A stretch of 64,000 nt of DNA from the NCBI RefSeq assembly GCF_029227915.1, contig NC_079883.1:12090001-12154000 (forward strand), read 5' to 3'. The notes under the pieces are model-generated. The model made no database searches and was not told the DNA's origin. It saw only the letters and a list, made by a program, of their open reading frames with translations. Made by a program: the position numbers and the translations under genes. Numbering within the stretch: the first letter of the stretch is position 1; each line of letters starts with the position of its first letter. Below, in pieces: positions 43,209 to 55,635 of this stretch. The DNA is from Hydractinia symbiolongicarpus (lineage: Eukaryota; Cnidaria; Hydrozoa; Anthoathecata; Hydractiniidae).

Positions 43209-43760
43209 TTATTTTTTTGCGGTCTTCTTTGCTGCCTTTTTGGGAGTCTTTTTGACCTTCTTTGCTGCAGGTTTTTTAGCAACAGGCTTCTTTGTGGGTT
43301 TCTTAGCTGCTGGTTTCTTAGCCGAGGCTTTCTTTGTGGCAGGCTTCTTTGCTGCTTTCTTTGGCGTGCTCTTCTTTGCTGGCTTCTTTTTTGGTGTACT
43401 TTTCTTTGCAGTAGGCTTCTTTGCCGTTGGCTTTTTTGCTGCGGCCTTTTTCTTAGGTTTTTCTTTTTTTACCTGACCTAGCTTGAATGATCCAGAAGCA
43501 CCAGTGCCTTTAGTTTGAATCAAATCGCCTGATGTTACTCCTCGTTTAAGAGCCATTTTCAGATGATGATCTGAGTTTTCAGCAACTTTGTAATTTGCAT
43601 GAATATATTTTGTAATAGCTTGGCGAGATGAACCACCGCGTTCCTTTAGGGTAGCGATAGCAGCCTTGATCATGTCCACATATTTAGGGTGATCAGCTGT
43701 CTTCTTTGCAGCAGGTTTCTTCTTGGGTGCGATTTTCTTTGGAGAAGCTGCTTCACTCAT
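43209..43760 (-). CDS. H1: Histone H1 (unit 8)
   Basis: Protein identical to unit 1; stem-loop at 43161-43176. Confidence 0.96.
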   Translation of the reverse strand: MSEAASPKKIAPKKKPAAKKTADHPKYVDMIKAAIATLKERGGSSRQAITKYIHANYKVAENSDHHLKMALKRGVTSGDLIQTKGTGASGSFKLGQVKKEKPKKKAAAKKPTAKKPTAKKSTPKKKPAKKSTPKKAAKKPATKKASAKKPAAKKPTKKPVAKKPAAKKVKKTPKKAAKKTAKK

Positions 43761-44339
43761 TTTTAATGTTTTCTTACAACAATCCAACGATAAACGATGC
43801 TTGTTATCACAGTAGAAGTATACTAAACATTACCGTGTAAATGAGATATAATTTAAGACGGTGCGAAGTATGCGGACGTAAAAGTACCACTCCCGGGAAT
43901 TGATTTGGCGCGAAAACAGAAATGTGTGTTTCTGTACATCGTATAATGTCCGTTTTGGGTGCCGCGACTATGCGAAAGCATGTTAATTTTTATTTGTAGT
44001 ACGACGCAATAGTCTGCAAGAGAAGCTGCTGGAGTTTGAGGTCTTCAGCATTACATCTAGTCTGTTAATTTGGGCTTCTTCCGCGCTCGTGTTAGGATTT
44101 TCATAAAGCGTTCTTTGGTTTGCGTTGCGTATGTCGGCCTACATCATCGACACGGCCTGTTTCCGGCTATTAGGAGCAATTCATATATTGGGCACTGCGT
44201 TTCGACTTTTTTATTAGACCACAGTAAAAAAATTCACTCACAGAAGTCCCTTTCTTTCATGGCTACAAACACGAAGAATTCTGTCGTAAGTAAAACGAAT
44301 GCGCAAGCCAAAATGACGATGGGGCGAAGTCATAAGCAT

Positions 44340-44412
44340 GGCCCTGTGGCCCAATGGATAAGGCATCTGACTACGAATCAGGGGATTCCAGGTTCGACTC
44401 CTGGCAGGGTCG
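44340..44412 (+). tRNA. trnR-ACG: tRNA-Arg(ACG) (unit 8)
   Basis: Same cloverleaf as unit 1. Confidence 0.95.
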
Positions 44413-44734
44413 CACTGTCGCATTTCGGCTGCATGGTCTACTGTGTAACGCGCGCGCACGTTCTGGCGTAATGCGTTGATAAACGGAATGTACGCAGACA
44501 TATTGGAAAGTAATATCACGCACTTAGTATCGTCGCCTTTGTTAGCATTCATGTAAGTTACCATCCACTTGCTACAGTCGCTCTCCATCCTACGGCTAAA
44601 TCAACAGCCGTGATTTTTACTATGTCGCCGTCCATCCGTACGCGGTGACAGTTGTAAGCTTTACAGTAACGTGACATGCTCCACAAGCAGTTACGGTGTG
44701 TGGACGATGCCTATCATGGCAACGCTTGTTCTTT

Positions 44735-44919
44735 ATCGCTTCTCGGCCTAATGGCTAAGATCAAGTGTAGTATCTGTTCTTATCAGTTTAATATCTGGTA
44801 GGCCATTCTCTGAATGGTCAGTATATTAATCTGATTTTTGGCCTTGGGTCATGGAGGTGGATTCATTCACGCCGTGACCACGGGTTGCCTTGGTGTTGCA
44901 CTATTACCGATGGCGGCCC
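44735..44919 (+). ncRNA. U2: U2 snRNA (unit 8)
   Basis: Intact copy. Confidence 0.95.
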
Positions 44920-45111
44920 ACATAAGCAATAAAAGAATAATAGCAGTCCTCTTTCCGACGGCACTCTGCATAGTCTACGGCGGGAACAAAACGCGTACAC
45001 TGGGGGAGAATACAGCCTATGCCCCGCGACACGGCAGTTTATAACACACTCAAGCCACAAGCATTAACAAACTTTGAAGGGTACCCTCATGCTACGGTGC
45101 AGTTCCAACTC

Positions 45112-45276
45112 ATACTTACCTGACGGGGAAGTAAAGACTGATCAATGAGGGTTTTCTTCCAGAGTGAGGCTCTTGCATTGCACTACGCTTGGGCTGACCT
45201 CTGCGATTACTGCAAACGTCAGTAACTCGACCGTACAATTTCTGGTAGTGGGGGCCTGCGTCCGCGCTCGCCCCCT
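45112..45276 (+). ncRNA. U1: U1 snRNA (unit 8)
   Basis: Intact copy. Confidence 0.95.
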
Positions 45277-45603
45277 CCTTAAGTCAAAATGAATGAGCTT
45301 AGAAAAGTTGCGCGGCCAAATGTCGGTGGTGACTTAAACGCTAAGGTAAAACCTCGCTTGGCTGTTACGAAACGTGATTGCGATATAAGTCCTCGGAAGG
45401 CGGCGGAATTTTATTTTATTTGCCATTCCGTCAGGGTTATTGGATGATCGGCAATAGATCGAGTTTGTATGCATTTGAAAGCTCTTTTTTCTCGTACTAT
45501 CACCTGAAAATGTCGTAGGAAAATGTCATAGGAAACACTTTCAACAACCGCCACGTTCCTTAATTGTTATAACAAGAAATATATCACAGCAAATGAAAAT
45601 GAA

Positions 45604-45723
45604 AAGCCTACGACACCGGGAGTTCCCAGGCGGTCCCCCATCCAAGTACTATCCCGGCCCGACGATGCTTAACTTCCGTGATCAGACGAGAACGGGTGTG
45701 TTCATCGTGGTATGGCCGTAGAC
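45604..45723 (-). rRNA. 5S: 5S rRNA (unit 8)
   Basis: Intact copy. Confidence 0.96.
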
Positions 45724-45920
45724 ATTAGTAGGTGCAAATACGTGCAATTTATTTTGACGTTGTGATCAAATTTTTTTATTTAATTTCTTTGAGTTACTTA
45801 GGACAAGGCGTATGCATGGATTATCTATTAGACTTTAAGGTTATAGTTTTGTGAAAAAAACAATGTTTTTTTAAAGATGTGTGGCTATAAAAATAGCCGT
45901 TGTTTTCTGAGTGTAGCGGT

Positions 45921-46301
45921 TTACTTCTTCTGTCCTTTGTCGTTCTTCTTTGGGAGTAAGACAGCTTGAATGTTTGGCAAAACACCACCAGCTGCAATGG
46001 TTACACCGCTCAAAAGTTTGTTTAATTCTTCATCATTACGAACAGCCAATTGTAAATGTCTTGGAATAATCCTAGCTTTTTTGTTGTCTCTTGCTGCGTT
46101 ACCAGCCAACTCCAATATCTCAGCAGATAAATATTCCAAGACGGCTGCTAAGTAAACTGGTGCTCCAGATCCAATTCGGTTAGCATAGTGCCCTCTACGA
46201 AGGAATCTATGCACTCTACCGACTGGAAATTGAAGTCCAGCTCTTGAGGATCTTGTCTTGGCTTTAGCCTTAGCTTTTCCACCTTTTCCACGTCCAGACA
46301 T
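45921..46301 (-). CDS. H2A: Histone H2A (unit 8)
   Basis: Protein identical to unit 1; stem-loop at 45883-45898. Confidence 0.98.
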   Translation of the reverse strand: MSGRGKGGKAKAKAKTRSSRAGLQFPVGRVHRFLRRGHYANRIGSGAPVYLAAVLEYLSAEILELAGNAARDNKKARIIPRHLQLAVRNDEELNKLLSGVTIAAGGVLPNIQAVLLPKKNDKGQKK

Positions 46302-46585
46302 AACTGCGATTTGATTTGTAAGTTAATACAAAAACGTACGAATATTTAACGTAAGTGTTAACGAAATAAACTTTACTCGTTTTTTCATCATAAAAATAGG
46401 ATCGAAATCATGTTTTTTTAACCAATCATAATTAAGTATTAAACAAAAGATTTTTTTTTTAACCAATTAAATTGCGTATCGGCGTTTTCGGATCGAATTC
46501 GATCCGATTTTTTTACTTATAAACAAAAAGTTTTGACTTGCAGTTTAATGCTTATTTACAAGTTAAGTAGCAAAAATTTTTAACC

Positions 46586-46990
46586 ATGTCTGACGCAGCA
46601 GCTAAAGGAGGAAAACAGGCACCTAAAGTAGCCAAGAAAGGTGAAAAAAGAGCCGGCAAAAAAGGAGGAAAGATTGGTGGAACTGGTGAAAAGAAACGCA
46701 AGAGAAAGAGAAAGGAAAGTTATGCTATTTACATCTACAATGTTTTGAAACAAGTTCACCCAGATGTCGGAGTTTCAAGCAAAGCTATGAGCATCATGAA
46801 CTCATTTGTCAACGACATCTTTGAGCGCATTGCTTCCGAAGCTTCGCGTTTGGCTCTTCAAAACAAAAAGTCGACCATCTCTTCTCGTGAAATTCAAACC
46901 GCAGTACGTCTTCTCTTGCCTGGAGAACTTGCACAACACGCAGTCAGTGAAGGAACAAAAGCCGTCACAAAATACACAAGCAGCAAGTAA
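46586..46990 (+). CDS. H2B: Histone H2B, Lys117Gln variant (unit 8)
   Basis: AAA to CAA changes GELAKHAV to GELAQHAV. The residue equals vertebrate H2B Lys108, in the C-terminal helix region, and the change removes a positive charge (an acetyl-lysine mimic). The rest is identical to unit 1. Confidence 0.97.
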   Translation: MSDAAAKGGKQAPKVAKKGEKRAGKKGGKIGGTGEKKRKRKRKESYAIYIYNVLKQVHPDVGVSSKAMSIMNSFVNDIFERIASEASRLALQNKKSTISSREIQTAVRLLLPGELAQHAVSEGTKAVTKYTSSK

Positions 46991-47450
46991 ACCAACGTCT
47001 ACCAAACACAAACGGTCTTTTTTAAGACCACACATCTTTAAAAAAACATTTACTTGGCGTCACTACAAGTTAACCGAAGTTAATAAAACTTCTAAATAAT
47101 GTGCTTAAGAACACTAGCCTACATTTAAAATACTTCCCCATGTGTGTGTGGATTAGCTTCACTTTTCATACGTATTATTAGCTGTACTTGCAGAAAAGAC
47201 AAGTACATTGATCCATGTTATTGCTTACATTTAACTTAACCCAGCTTTTCACGGAAACACTCCCAGGCAAATTAACCCTACAAAGTATTTCTAAATTTTT
47301 TTTGTGTCATATATGACATAGTATCGTATAGCAATAAATGTAACTGTGACAAGACTTTACACATTGTGTAATTTGGAAGCGTGCACAAAGTAATGTTTTA
47401 AAAGATTTGTGGCTATAAAAATAGCCGTTTTTGTTGAGCAATGACAACGC

Positions 47451-47807
<357 letters not shown>

Positions 47808-48285
47808 TTAACAGAATTCAGACAGCTTTAAAAAGAGGCCATAAAATTACCTACTGCTCGTGGAAACACCCTAATTAACCAATAGAGTTGCGTCATTACA
47901 AAATGTTCCGAACATTTTGTACATTTTTTTAAGTAAAACTGTAGTTTTTTTAAAAATTCGTGGTCTTAATGTTTCAGTAAGGCAATAAATTTGGCATCGT
48001 TGGAATTCGCCAAACCTTCTGCTACTTACTAAAAAAAAAAAAAGTCAAAAGCTTTTGTGTATCAGAAGATACAGCCGTTTTCCCGTAGCCAAAAAACACA
48101 GATTTTATAAAAATGTTAAAGTAATGAGCGTAATGTCATTATGCAGCCAATCAGAAATTACTTTCTTAGCACCAATCAAATGGTTTGTTTTGAACCTTAG
48201 CTGTCAATCAATATGAGAAATAAAACTTTGGCGCGATAGTGCATTTTAGACCGTCTTGTGTATCCGTACTACATCGACTTCTTAA

Positions 48286-48744
<459 letters not shown>

Positions 48745-49059
48745 TAAAAAATATTACGGCTAGCTTTTTATATCAAACTTTGTCCTGCTTTCTGTTTAAA
48801 TTTTATGCTACATAAAAATTTTATGCTACATAAAGTTTGACAATGTTAAAAATATGAAGGGCAAGAAAAGTAAAAGCAAGAAAATAAGAAATTTAAAAAC
48901 GAAAATACTTAAACTTAGGGAATCTAATCTTAAATTTACTCTTTTTTAACTGTTTAAGTGACTTAAACAAGTTTAACTTTGTACCAAGATAATGTTTTTT
49001 TGTAAATGTGTGGCTATAAAAATAGCCGTTTGTTAATGTAATAGCCAGATACACACAAA

Positions 49060-49611
49060 TTATTTTTTTGCGGTCTTCTTTGCTGCCTTTTTGGGAGTCT
49101 TTTTGACCTTCTTTGCTGCAGGTTTTTTAGCAACAGGCTTCTTTGTGGGTTTCTTAGCTGCTGGTTTCTTAGCCGAGGCTTTCTTTGTGGCAGGCTTCTT
49201 TGCTGCTTTCTTTGGCGTGCTCTTCTTTGCTGGCTTCTTTTTTGGTGTACTTTTCTTTGCAGTAGGCTTCTTTGCCGTTGGCTTTTTTGCTGCGGCCTTT
49301 TTCTTAGGTTTTTCTTTTTTTACCTGACCTAGCTTGAATGATCCAGAAGCACCAGTGCCTTTAGTTTGAATCAAATCGCCTGATGTTACTCCTCGTTTAA
49401 GAGCCATTTTCAGATGATGATCTGAGTTTTCAGCAACTTTGTAATTTGCATGAATATATTTTGTAATAGCTTGGCGAGATGAACCACCGCGTTCCTTTAG
49501 GGTAGCGATAGCAGCCTTGATCATGTCCACATATTTAGGGTGATCAGCTGTCTTCTTTGCAGCAGGTTTCTTCTTGGGTGCGATTTTCTTTGGAGAAGCT
49601 GCTTCACTCAT
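49060..49611 (-). CDS. H1: Histone H1 (unit 9)
   Basis: Protein identical to unit 1; stem-loop at 49012-49027. Confidence 0.96.
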   Translation of the reverse strand: MSEAASPKKIAPKKKPAAKKTADHPKYVDMIKAAIATLKERGGSSRQAITKYIHANYKVAENSDHHLKMALKRGVTSGDLIQTKGTGASGSFKLGQVKKEKPKKKAAAKKPTAKKPTAKKSTPKKKPAKKSTPKKAAKKPATKKASAKKPAAKKPTKKPVAKKPAAKKVKKTPKKAAKKTAKK

Positions 49612-50190
49612 TTTTAATGTTTTCTTACAACAATCCAACGATAAACGATGCTTGTTATCACAGTAGAAGTATACTAAACATTACCGTGTAAATGAGATAT
49701 AATTTAAGACGGTGCGAAGTATGCGGACGTAAAAGTACCACTCCCGGGAATTGATTTGGCGCGAAAACAGAAATGTGTGTTTCTGTACATCGTATAATGT
49801 CCGTTTTGGGTGCCGCGACTATGCGAAAGCATGTTAATTTTTATTTGTAGTACGACGCAATAGTCTGCAAGAGAAGCTGCTGGAGTTTGAGGTCTTCAGC
49901 ATTACATCTAGTCTGTTAATTTGGGCTTCTTCCGCGCTCGTGTTAGGATTTTCATAAAGCGTTCTTTGGTTTGCGTTGCGTATGTCGGCCTACATCATCG
50001 ACACGGCCTGTTTCCGGCTATTAGAAGCAATTCATATATTGGGCACTGCGTTTCGACTTTTTTATTAGACCACAGTAAAAAAATTCACTCACAGAAGTCC
50101 CTTTCTTTCATGGCTACAAACACGAAGAATTCTGTCGTAAGTAAAACGAATGCGCAAGCCAAAATGACGATGGGGCGAAGTCATAAGCAT

Positions 50191-50263
50191 GGCCCTGTGG
50201 CCCAATGGATAAGGCATCTGACTACGAATCAGGGGATTCCAGGTTCGACTCCTGGCAGGGTCG
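50191..50263 (+). tRNA. trnR-ACG: tRNA-Arg(ACG) (unit 9)
   Basis: Same cloverleaf as unit 1, intact despite the insertion 358 bp downstream. Confidence 0.95.
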
Positions 50264-50585
50264 CACTGTCGCATTTCGGCTGCATGGTCTACTGTGTAAC
50301 GCGCGCGCACGTTCTGGCGTAATGCGTTGATAAACGGAATGTACGCAGACATATTGGAAAGTAATATCACGCACTTAGTATCGTCGCCTTTGTTAGCATT
50401 CATGTAAGTTACCATCCACTTGCTACAGTCGCTCTCCATCCTACGGCTAAATCAACAGCCGTGATTTTTACTATGTCGCCGTCCATCCGTACGCGGTGAC
50501 AGTTGTAAGCTTTACAGTAACGTGACATGCTCCACAAGCAGTTACGGTGTGTGGACGATGCCTATCATGGCAACGCTTGTTCTTT

Positions 50586-50620
50586 ATCGCTTCTCGGCCT
50601 AATGGCTAAGATCAAGTGTA
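50586..50620 (+). pseudogene. U2: U2 snRNA 5' fragment (nt 1-35)
   Basis: The first 35 nt of U2 with its promoter and PSE upstream, ending ...AAGTGTA. The next U2 base, G36, is at 55633 on the far side of the insertion. The gene cannot make U2 RNA. Its promoter is undamaged and points into the retrotransposon. Confidence 0.95.
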
Positions 50621-50709
50621 ATAATTGGATCGTTACGCTTCAGTGATTTCACCATTAGCTATCAAAGAGAAGAGTTATAGTTTTTTGTAGTTTTTTGATA
50701 TATAATAAA

Positions 50710-51738
50710 ATGGCTCAAGAAATATCTCTTGAGAATACTTTGATATCAAGAATTGATAATATGGACATAAACATGATGACTTTAGCTCAAGACCTAAATG
50801 ATTTAAATTTATTAAATGTAATTGATGGTATACAAGTCTCCAGTAATAGGAAGATTTTGGAAATTTACACTCAAGATGAAAATGCAAAGAGAAAAATCAT
50901 CACAGAAGGTATAAACACCCAAAATTATTACCTCCAATTTTCAACACAACTATTACAGTATACAAACGTATCTTTCTTTAATATTCCCATGGAAATACAG
51001 GATGATTTAGTCGCGCAGGAACTGTCTAAGTATGGTGAAATCCATGGAGGATTTCGCGTCAAAAAGAGACTGCTCGGAAAAGTTATTTATAACGGAACGA
51101 GAGTTTATCAGTATAAAAAGATAGATAATCATATTCCACGATTTATTAAGCTTTTTGGCAGAATGATTAAAGTTCAATATACAGGACAGCCTGAAGAATC
51201 CAGGCCAAATAAGCAACAAGAAAATGAGAAAACAGGGACAAACAATATTCCTCAGGAAGAACCCGCAACAAACCCAGAACCTACACAAAGTAAACACGAA
51301 AATGAAAAAGAAAACGTGCAAACAACACATCAAGCCGAACCTATGGAAGAGGTATTAGAGGTCCTAGAGGAAGGAGAAATTATTAGCGAGAAACAAATAA
51401 ATGCAAAAGAAAAAAAGAAGAAAAAGGACGAACCATCAGACAGTGAAAACATACCATTTGACATGATTAAGAGAGAGACGTTAATAAATCTTTGTCACAA
51501 CCAAAACTACAACTTTAAAAGAATACCTGAAATAAAAAACAAATTAAATAAAAGGGAAGGAACTGATTTCATGGTCAGTATGCTAATTTTGAGTTATGGG
51601 AAATACTACCCAGGTGACTTTGTTAAAATAGAAGAAAGAATACCTGAAGAAGTGAAACAAATATGGATGAAATCAAAACAAACCCAGGACGATATTAAAA
51701 GAAAAATTGATAAATACATGGAAAAGATACGAAGGTAA
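50710..51738 (+). CDS. Retrotransposon ORF1 (RNA-binding protein)
   Basis: 342 residues from ATG 50710 (AAAATGG context); the open frame extends five codons upstream without an ATG. Residues about 85-165 look like an RRM (TNVSFFNIPMEIQDDLVAQE, KYGEIHGGFRV, GTRVYQYKK, RFIKLFGRMIKVQYTGQ), matching the nucleic-acid-binding part of Tx1-type ORF1. A long acidic, Gln/Asn/Lys-rich linker follows, then a charged C-terminal part (about 240-342). Unusually, the CCHC zinc knuckles that usually follow the RRM are absent: I see one cysteine in the protein. It probably coats the element RNA. The RRM call is by eye. Confidence 0.8.
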   Translation: MAQEISLENTLISRIDNMDINMMTLAQDLNDLNLLNVIDGIQVSSNRKILEIYTQDENAKRKIITEGINTQNYYLQFSTQLLQYTNVSFFNIPMEIQDDLVAQELSKYGEIHGGFRVKKRLLGKVIYNGTRVYQYKKIDNHIPRFIKLFGRMIKVQYTGQPEESRPNKQQENEKTGTNNIPQEEPATNPEPTQSKHENEKENVQTTHQAEPMEEVLEVLEEGEIISEKQINAKEKKKKKDEPSDSENIPFDMIKRETLINLCHNQNYNFKRIPEIKNKLNKREGTDFMVSMLILSYGKYYPGDFVKIEERIPEEVKQIWMKSKQTQDDIKRKIDKYMEKIRR

Positions 51739-51764
51739 TCCTTCTATTCTTAAATTTTTCTAAT

Positions 51765-51768
<4 letters not shown>

Positions 51769-51804
<36 letters not shown>
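51769..51804 (+). repeat. A36 tract between ORF1 and ORF2
   Basis: Thirty-six uninterrupted A between the ORF1 stop and the ORF2 start region, similar in length to the 3' poly(A) tails of 33 and 30 A. It could be an internal priming or translation element, or a scar of template joining during reverse transcription. Confidence 0.9.
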
Positions 51805-51806
<2 letters not shown>

Positions 51807-51887
51807 AAATGCTAGTTAAAAAATATAATGATAATATTATTCTATTTTTCTATGCATATGGGTGTGGGACGTACTTTATTTTTAATT

Positions 51888-54800
51888 ATGGCTGGTGTAA
51901 CGATAGCTACGGCAAATGTAAATGGGCTAAGAGACGTCCAGAAAAGAAAAAATATTTTTAAAATGTTTCTTGATGCTCCCTATGACATAGTGAGCATTCA
52001 GGAAACACATACCACGGAAGATAACGAACTAACATGTAAAAAGGAATGGAAGGGAAAATCCTATTGGAACAATGGAACAGAAAATAGTGGTGGAACAGCA
52101 ATATTAATTAAACCTAATAGAAATATTAAAGTTATAAACTATAATTGTCATATGAATGGTAGGTTAATTAGTATTATAATTGAAATAGAAAGCCATCAAA
52201 TTCAAATTCTAAACATATACGGACCGAATAAACCGCAAGAAAGAAAGATTTTTTATAATAAAATTAAAAAATTTATAACACCAAGTATACCTGTAATTAT
52301 AAACGGCGATTTTAATATGACGGATATGAATAAAAAAGACAGAACAGGAGGTACACAGTCTATTTTACACAACTATGGATATGACGAACTTAATGAGGTA
52401 CTCACAGAACATAACTTGACTGATATTTGGAGGAAACAAAATCCAAATGCTAAAAAGTATACGTGGGTAGCCCCAAATGGTGTAATTAAGAGCAGACTAG
52501 ACAGAATATACTTACCAAATGAAATAAACGTAATAAACGAGGTAAAAATTACTCCAAATCTCTATTCAGATCACCACATCGTAAGCTGTACAGTATCGAT
52601 GGGAAAGAATAGAAACAAAACAAAAGGACCAGGATACTGGAAACTAAATACATCAATATTGAATGAAACAACATATAAAACAGATGTAACAAACATAATA
52701 GATAAATATAACCAAACTATAAGCCAATCTATCGAATGGGACATTTTTAAAAACATAATTAAATCACATGCTATAATGTACTGCACCAAAAAAAGTCAAG
52801 AAACAAAACAACAATTAGAAACACTTATAAACTCCTTACATAATGAAAATAATGATAACGAAATTCAACAACAGATAAAAACAAAAATAAATAACATCAT
52901 TCAAACTTTAAACGAAGGTATTAAAACAAGGAGTAGAGAAAAAATAATAGAGGAAGGAGAGACACCTTCAAAATTCTTCTTTTTGGAAGAAAATAAAAAA
53001 CAAAATAAAAAAAAATATCACAATTCTAAATTATCACAACAAAACAATTGAAAATCCAAAAGAAATTTTAAAATGCATCAGAACTGAATACATAAACATA
53101 TATACCCCAAGCAAAACAGATAAAAAAATAACTGAAGAACTACAACAAAAAATAAAATATAAATTAAGTAAAGAACAAAATGAAATGCTAAACAAGAAAG
53201 TGACGGAACAAGAAGTTATAAATGCAATTATGAAGCTAAACACAAATAGATCTCCTGGGATTGATGGAATCCCAGCTGAGTTTTACCAAACTTTTATCGA
53301 AAAACTAACCCCAATACTAACCAAACTTTTTAACAACATACTTATTCAAAAACACCTAAGTAACACCCAAAAAATAGGAATAATTAATCTGATCCCAAAA
53401 AAAGGAGACATCCAGAATATTAAAAATTGGAGACCGATAACTCTGCTGACAGCAGATTATAAAATACTTGCGATAATACTGGCTAAACGTTTAACATCAT
53501 GCCTGTCATCTTTGATAGGGTGCGATCAGACGTGTGCTGTTCCGGGCAGAAACATATTCTCCAATATTATTCTATTACGTGATCTTATTCAATATTATAA
53601 AGAAAAAGGGGGCACTGCCTTCGTCATACAATTGGACCAACAAAAAGCTTTCGATAGGGTAGAACATAACTTTATTGGGACCACTCTAAAAGCGATGGGA
53701 TTTGAAAATACTTTCATCAGCTACATAGAAACGCTATACAAAGATGTCAAAGCCACTCTAATCAATAACGGTCACCTGTCAGCAACTCTTGAAGTAAAAA
53801 GGGGAATAAGACAGGGATGCCCCCTATCCCAACCACTATACGTACTCCTTGCAGAAGTAATGGCTGTATGCATTAGGACAGAACCAAAGGTAAGAGGCAT
53901 ATATATTCCCGGAAAACAGGAAGAGCATAAATTGTCTCAATATGCGGACGACACGACACTGTTCCTCCAAAATTTAGCATCTTACAACGAAGCTTTAAAA
54001 ATATACGACAAATACGAAAAGGCCTCTGGTGCAAAACTAAATCATGAAAAAACAATTGGACTAGTGATAGGAGAAAGGAAAACGAATTACGAAATAGAAA
54101 ATTCCAAAATAAACTGGAAAGAACATATAGAATACTTAGGTGTTACGATTAGTAACGACATATTACACGATATAAATAAAAATTGGACAAAACAGATAAA
54201 TAAAATTAAAACCAAAATAAATATAATTAAATACAGACATTTATCATATAAAGGGAAAGTCCTGATAATACATAATATTCTTCTTAGTAAGATTTGGCAC
54301 GTTGCAAACATATTTTTTATACCCCAATGGGCAGTAAAAGAAATAGAAAGAAATATTTTTAGATTTTTGTGGAATATGGAGACAGAACCTTTAAAAAGGG
54401 AAACAGTATACAGATCAATAAAAAAAGGAGGTTTGGGTTTGATAAATGTCAAAGAACAAGGTAATGCTCTCATAGTAAAAGATTATATGGAATCTCTACA
54501 AGAAAAAAATAATTCCACCTCAAGATTTCTGCCGAGATACTGGACGGCTATAACAATTAGCAAATACAAAAAGTCATGGAACTACTTAAGGGAAAACAAA
54601 TGCATAAAAACTATAGATTGTAATGTTTCAAAACATTATAAGAACATTTTAAATTTATTTAAACAAAACAAAGAAACCCTAAAAGAACAAACAACTGTCA
54701 AAAAATATATCAAGTACTACATAAGGACATACAATCTCCAGTCAAAGCAGAAATAAAATGGGAAGCAATAACAGGAAAAAGAATTAAATGGGAAAATATT

Positions 54801-55373
54801 TGGCCAAACGTTTTTAACTCTTACAACATACCATCAAGTAAGAACATAACTTTTAGAATCCTACACCAAATTCTGCCGACAAATAACCTTTTAAATAAAT
54901 GGAAAAGATATAAGAATAAATTCGGTATAAACTGCAAGTACTGTAAAGGAATAGAAGATATACAACATGTTTTTGTAACGTGTCCATTGGCAGAAAATGT
55001 ATGGAATTATTACACTAATAAAATAAAAAACCTACATGACACTCAAAAACAATCCACCCCGACTGACTACGTACTTTTAAACAACATTACTGATCTTCCC
55101 AAAAAATCACACGTAACAAAACTAATAATAACAATTATTACAGCTGTAACACAAGAACTGTGGAATACAAGAAACGTATATAAGTATGAAGATAAAATAC
55201 CCAATGTTAAACAGATAAAAATGAACATCAATAATAACATAAGAAATGTAATAGAAATACACTATAAAAAATATAAAAATAAAAATAAATTAGAAGATTT
55301 TAAAGAAATATTTTGTATTAACCACCAGATATGCAAAATAGAACAGAATAAAATAAGGTATCTTCTGGGGTAA
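51888..55373 (+). pseudogene. Retrotransposon ORF2 (endonuclease-RT), two frameshifts
   Basis: About 1160 residues. AP-type endonuclease: NVNG (Asn12), QETH (Glu39), GDFN (Asp141, Asn143), SRLDRI (Asp205), SDHH (Asp228, His229), all catalytic positions present. RT: SPGIDGIPAEFYQ, LDQQKAFDRV (motif A), RQGCPLSQPLY (B), YADD at 53941-53952 (C), SGAKLNHEK (D), YLGV (E). C-terminal CCHC, C-X2-C-X7-H-X4-C, at 54933-54983. The frame breaks at A9 (53007-53015, one base too many) and at A6 (54700-54705, one too few). I start at ATG 51888, six residues before the endonuclease; in-frame ATGs at 51828-51858 would add up to 20 mostly hydrophobic residues. Confidence 0.85.
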
Positions 55374-55497
55374 ATGTGCTTATTAATTTTTAAATACAAA
55401 ATTTGGCGTAGTTATCGAAACCCTATATAGTAAATTGAGGGTAAAGTGCGTTTGTACATTTTGGATGCAGGAATTTGGAATAAATATTATTGATTAT

Positions 55498-55534
<37 letters not shown>
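55374..55534 (+). other. Retrotransposon 3' UTR and A33 tail
   Basis: About 128 bp after the ORF2 stop, ending in TTATAATT and then A33 (55502-55534). AATAAA occurs near 55481, a possible polyadenylation signal about 20 bp before the tail. Confidence 0.75.
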
Positions 55535-55535
<1 letters not shown>

Positions 55536-55600
55536 GTATCTGTGGCAAATGTATGAAATAATATACTGCTGGATATAGTGTAAGATATATTGTAAATATA

Positions 55601-55632
<32 letters not shown>
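55536..55632 (+). mobile_element. Second, short poly(A)-ended insertion at the same U2 site
   Basis: After the first tail and one C comes GTATCTGT, the U2 target sequence (nt 36-43). Then about 59 bp of AT-rich sequence unlike U2 follows, ending in A30 (55603-55632), and GTATCTGTTC appears again as U2 resumes. This fits an older, 5'-truncated insertion flanked by a GTATCTGT duplication, with the full-length element later entering the upstream copy. The 59 bp do not match the 3' UTR of the large element, so the source may be another subfamily. Confidence 0.6.

Positions 55633-55635
<3 letters not shown>

Larger units (their letters stand above)
50621..55534 (+). mobile_element. Non-LTR retrotransposon in U2, Keno-like (L1/Tx1 group)
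   Basis: About 4.9 kb, in the same direction as U2: an 89-bp leader, ORF1, an A36 tract, ORF2 (endonuclease, RT, CCHC), a ~130-bp 3' UTR and an A33 tail. It starts after U2 nt 35, and U2-like GTATCTGT resumes after the tail, so little or no target DNA was lost. The composition is far more AT-rich than U2. Tx1-clade elements include families fixed on one host gene, and Keno is the family described from U2 snRNA genes. Assignment here rests on target site and domain order, not on a phylogeny. It seems full length but with two frameshifts in ORF2. Confidence 0.85.

Noticed and set aside
50675-51333. Minus-strand open frames opposite ORF1
   Set aside because: Hydrophobic antisense shadows of an AT-rich coding region.
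52990-53050. Programmed frameshift in ORF2
   Set aside because: The shift is in a plain A9 run without a visible downstream stimulatory structure, and a second opposite shift occurs in another A run; random indels or base-calling errors are simpler.
50621-55632. LTR element or endogenous retrovirus
   Set aside because: No long terminal repeats, protease or integrase; it has an APE endonuclease, a poly(A) tail and U2 target sequence resuming directly after the tail.
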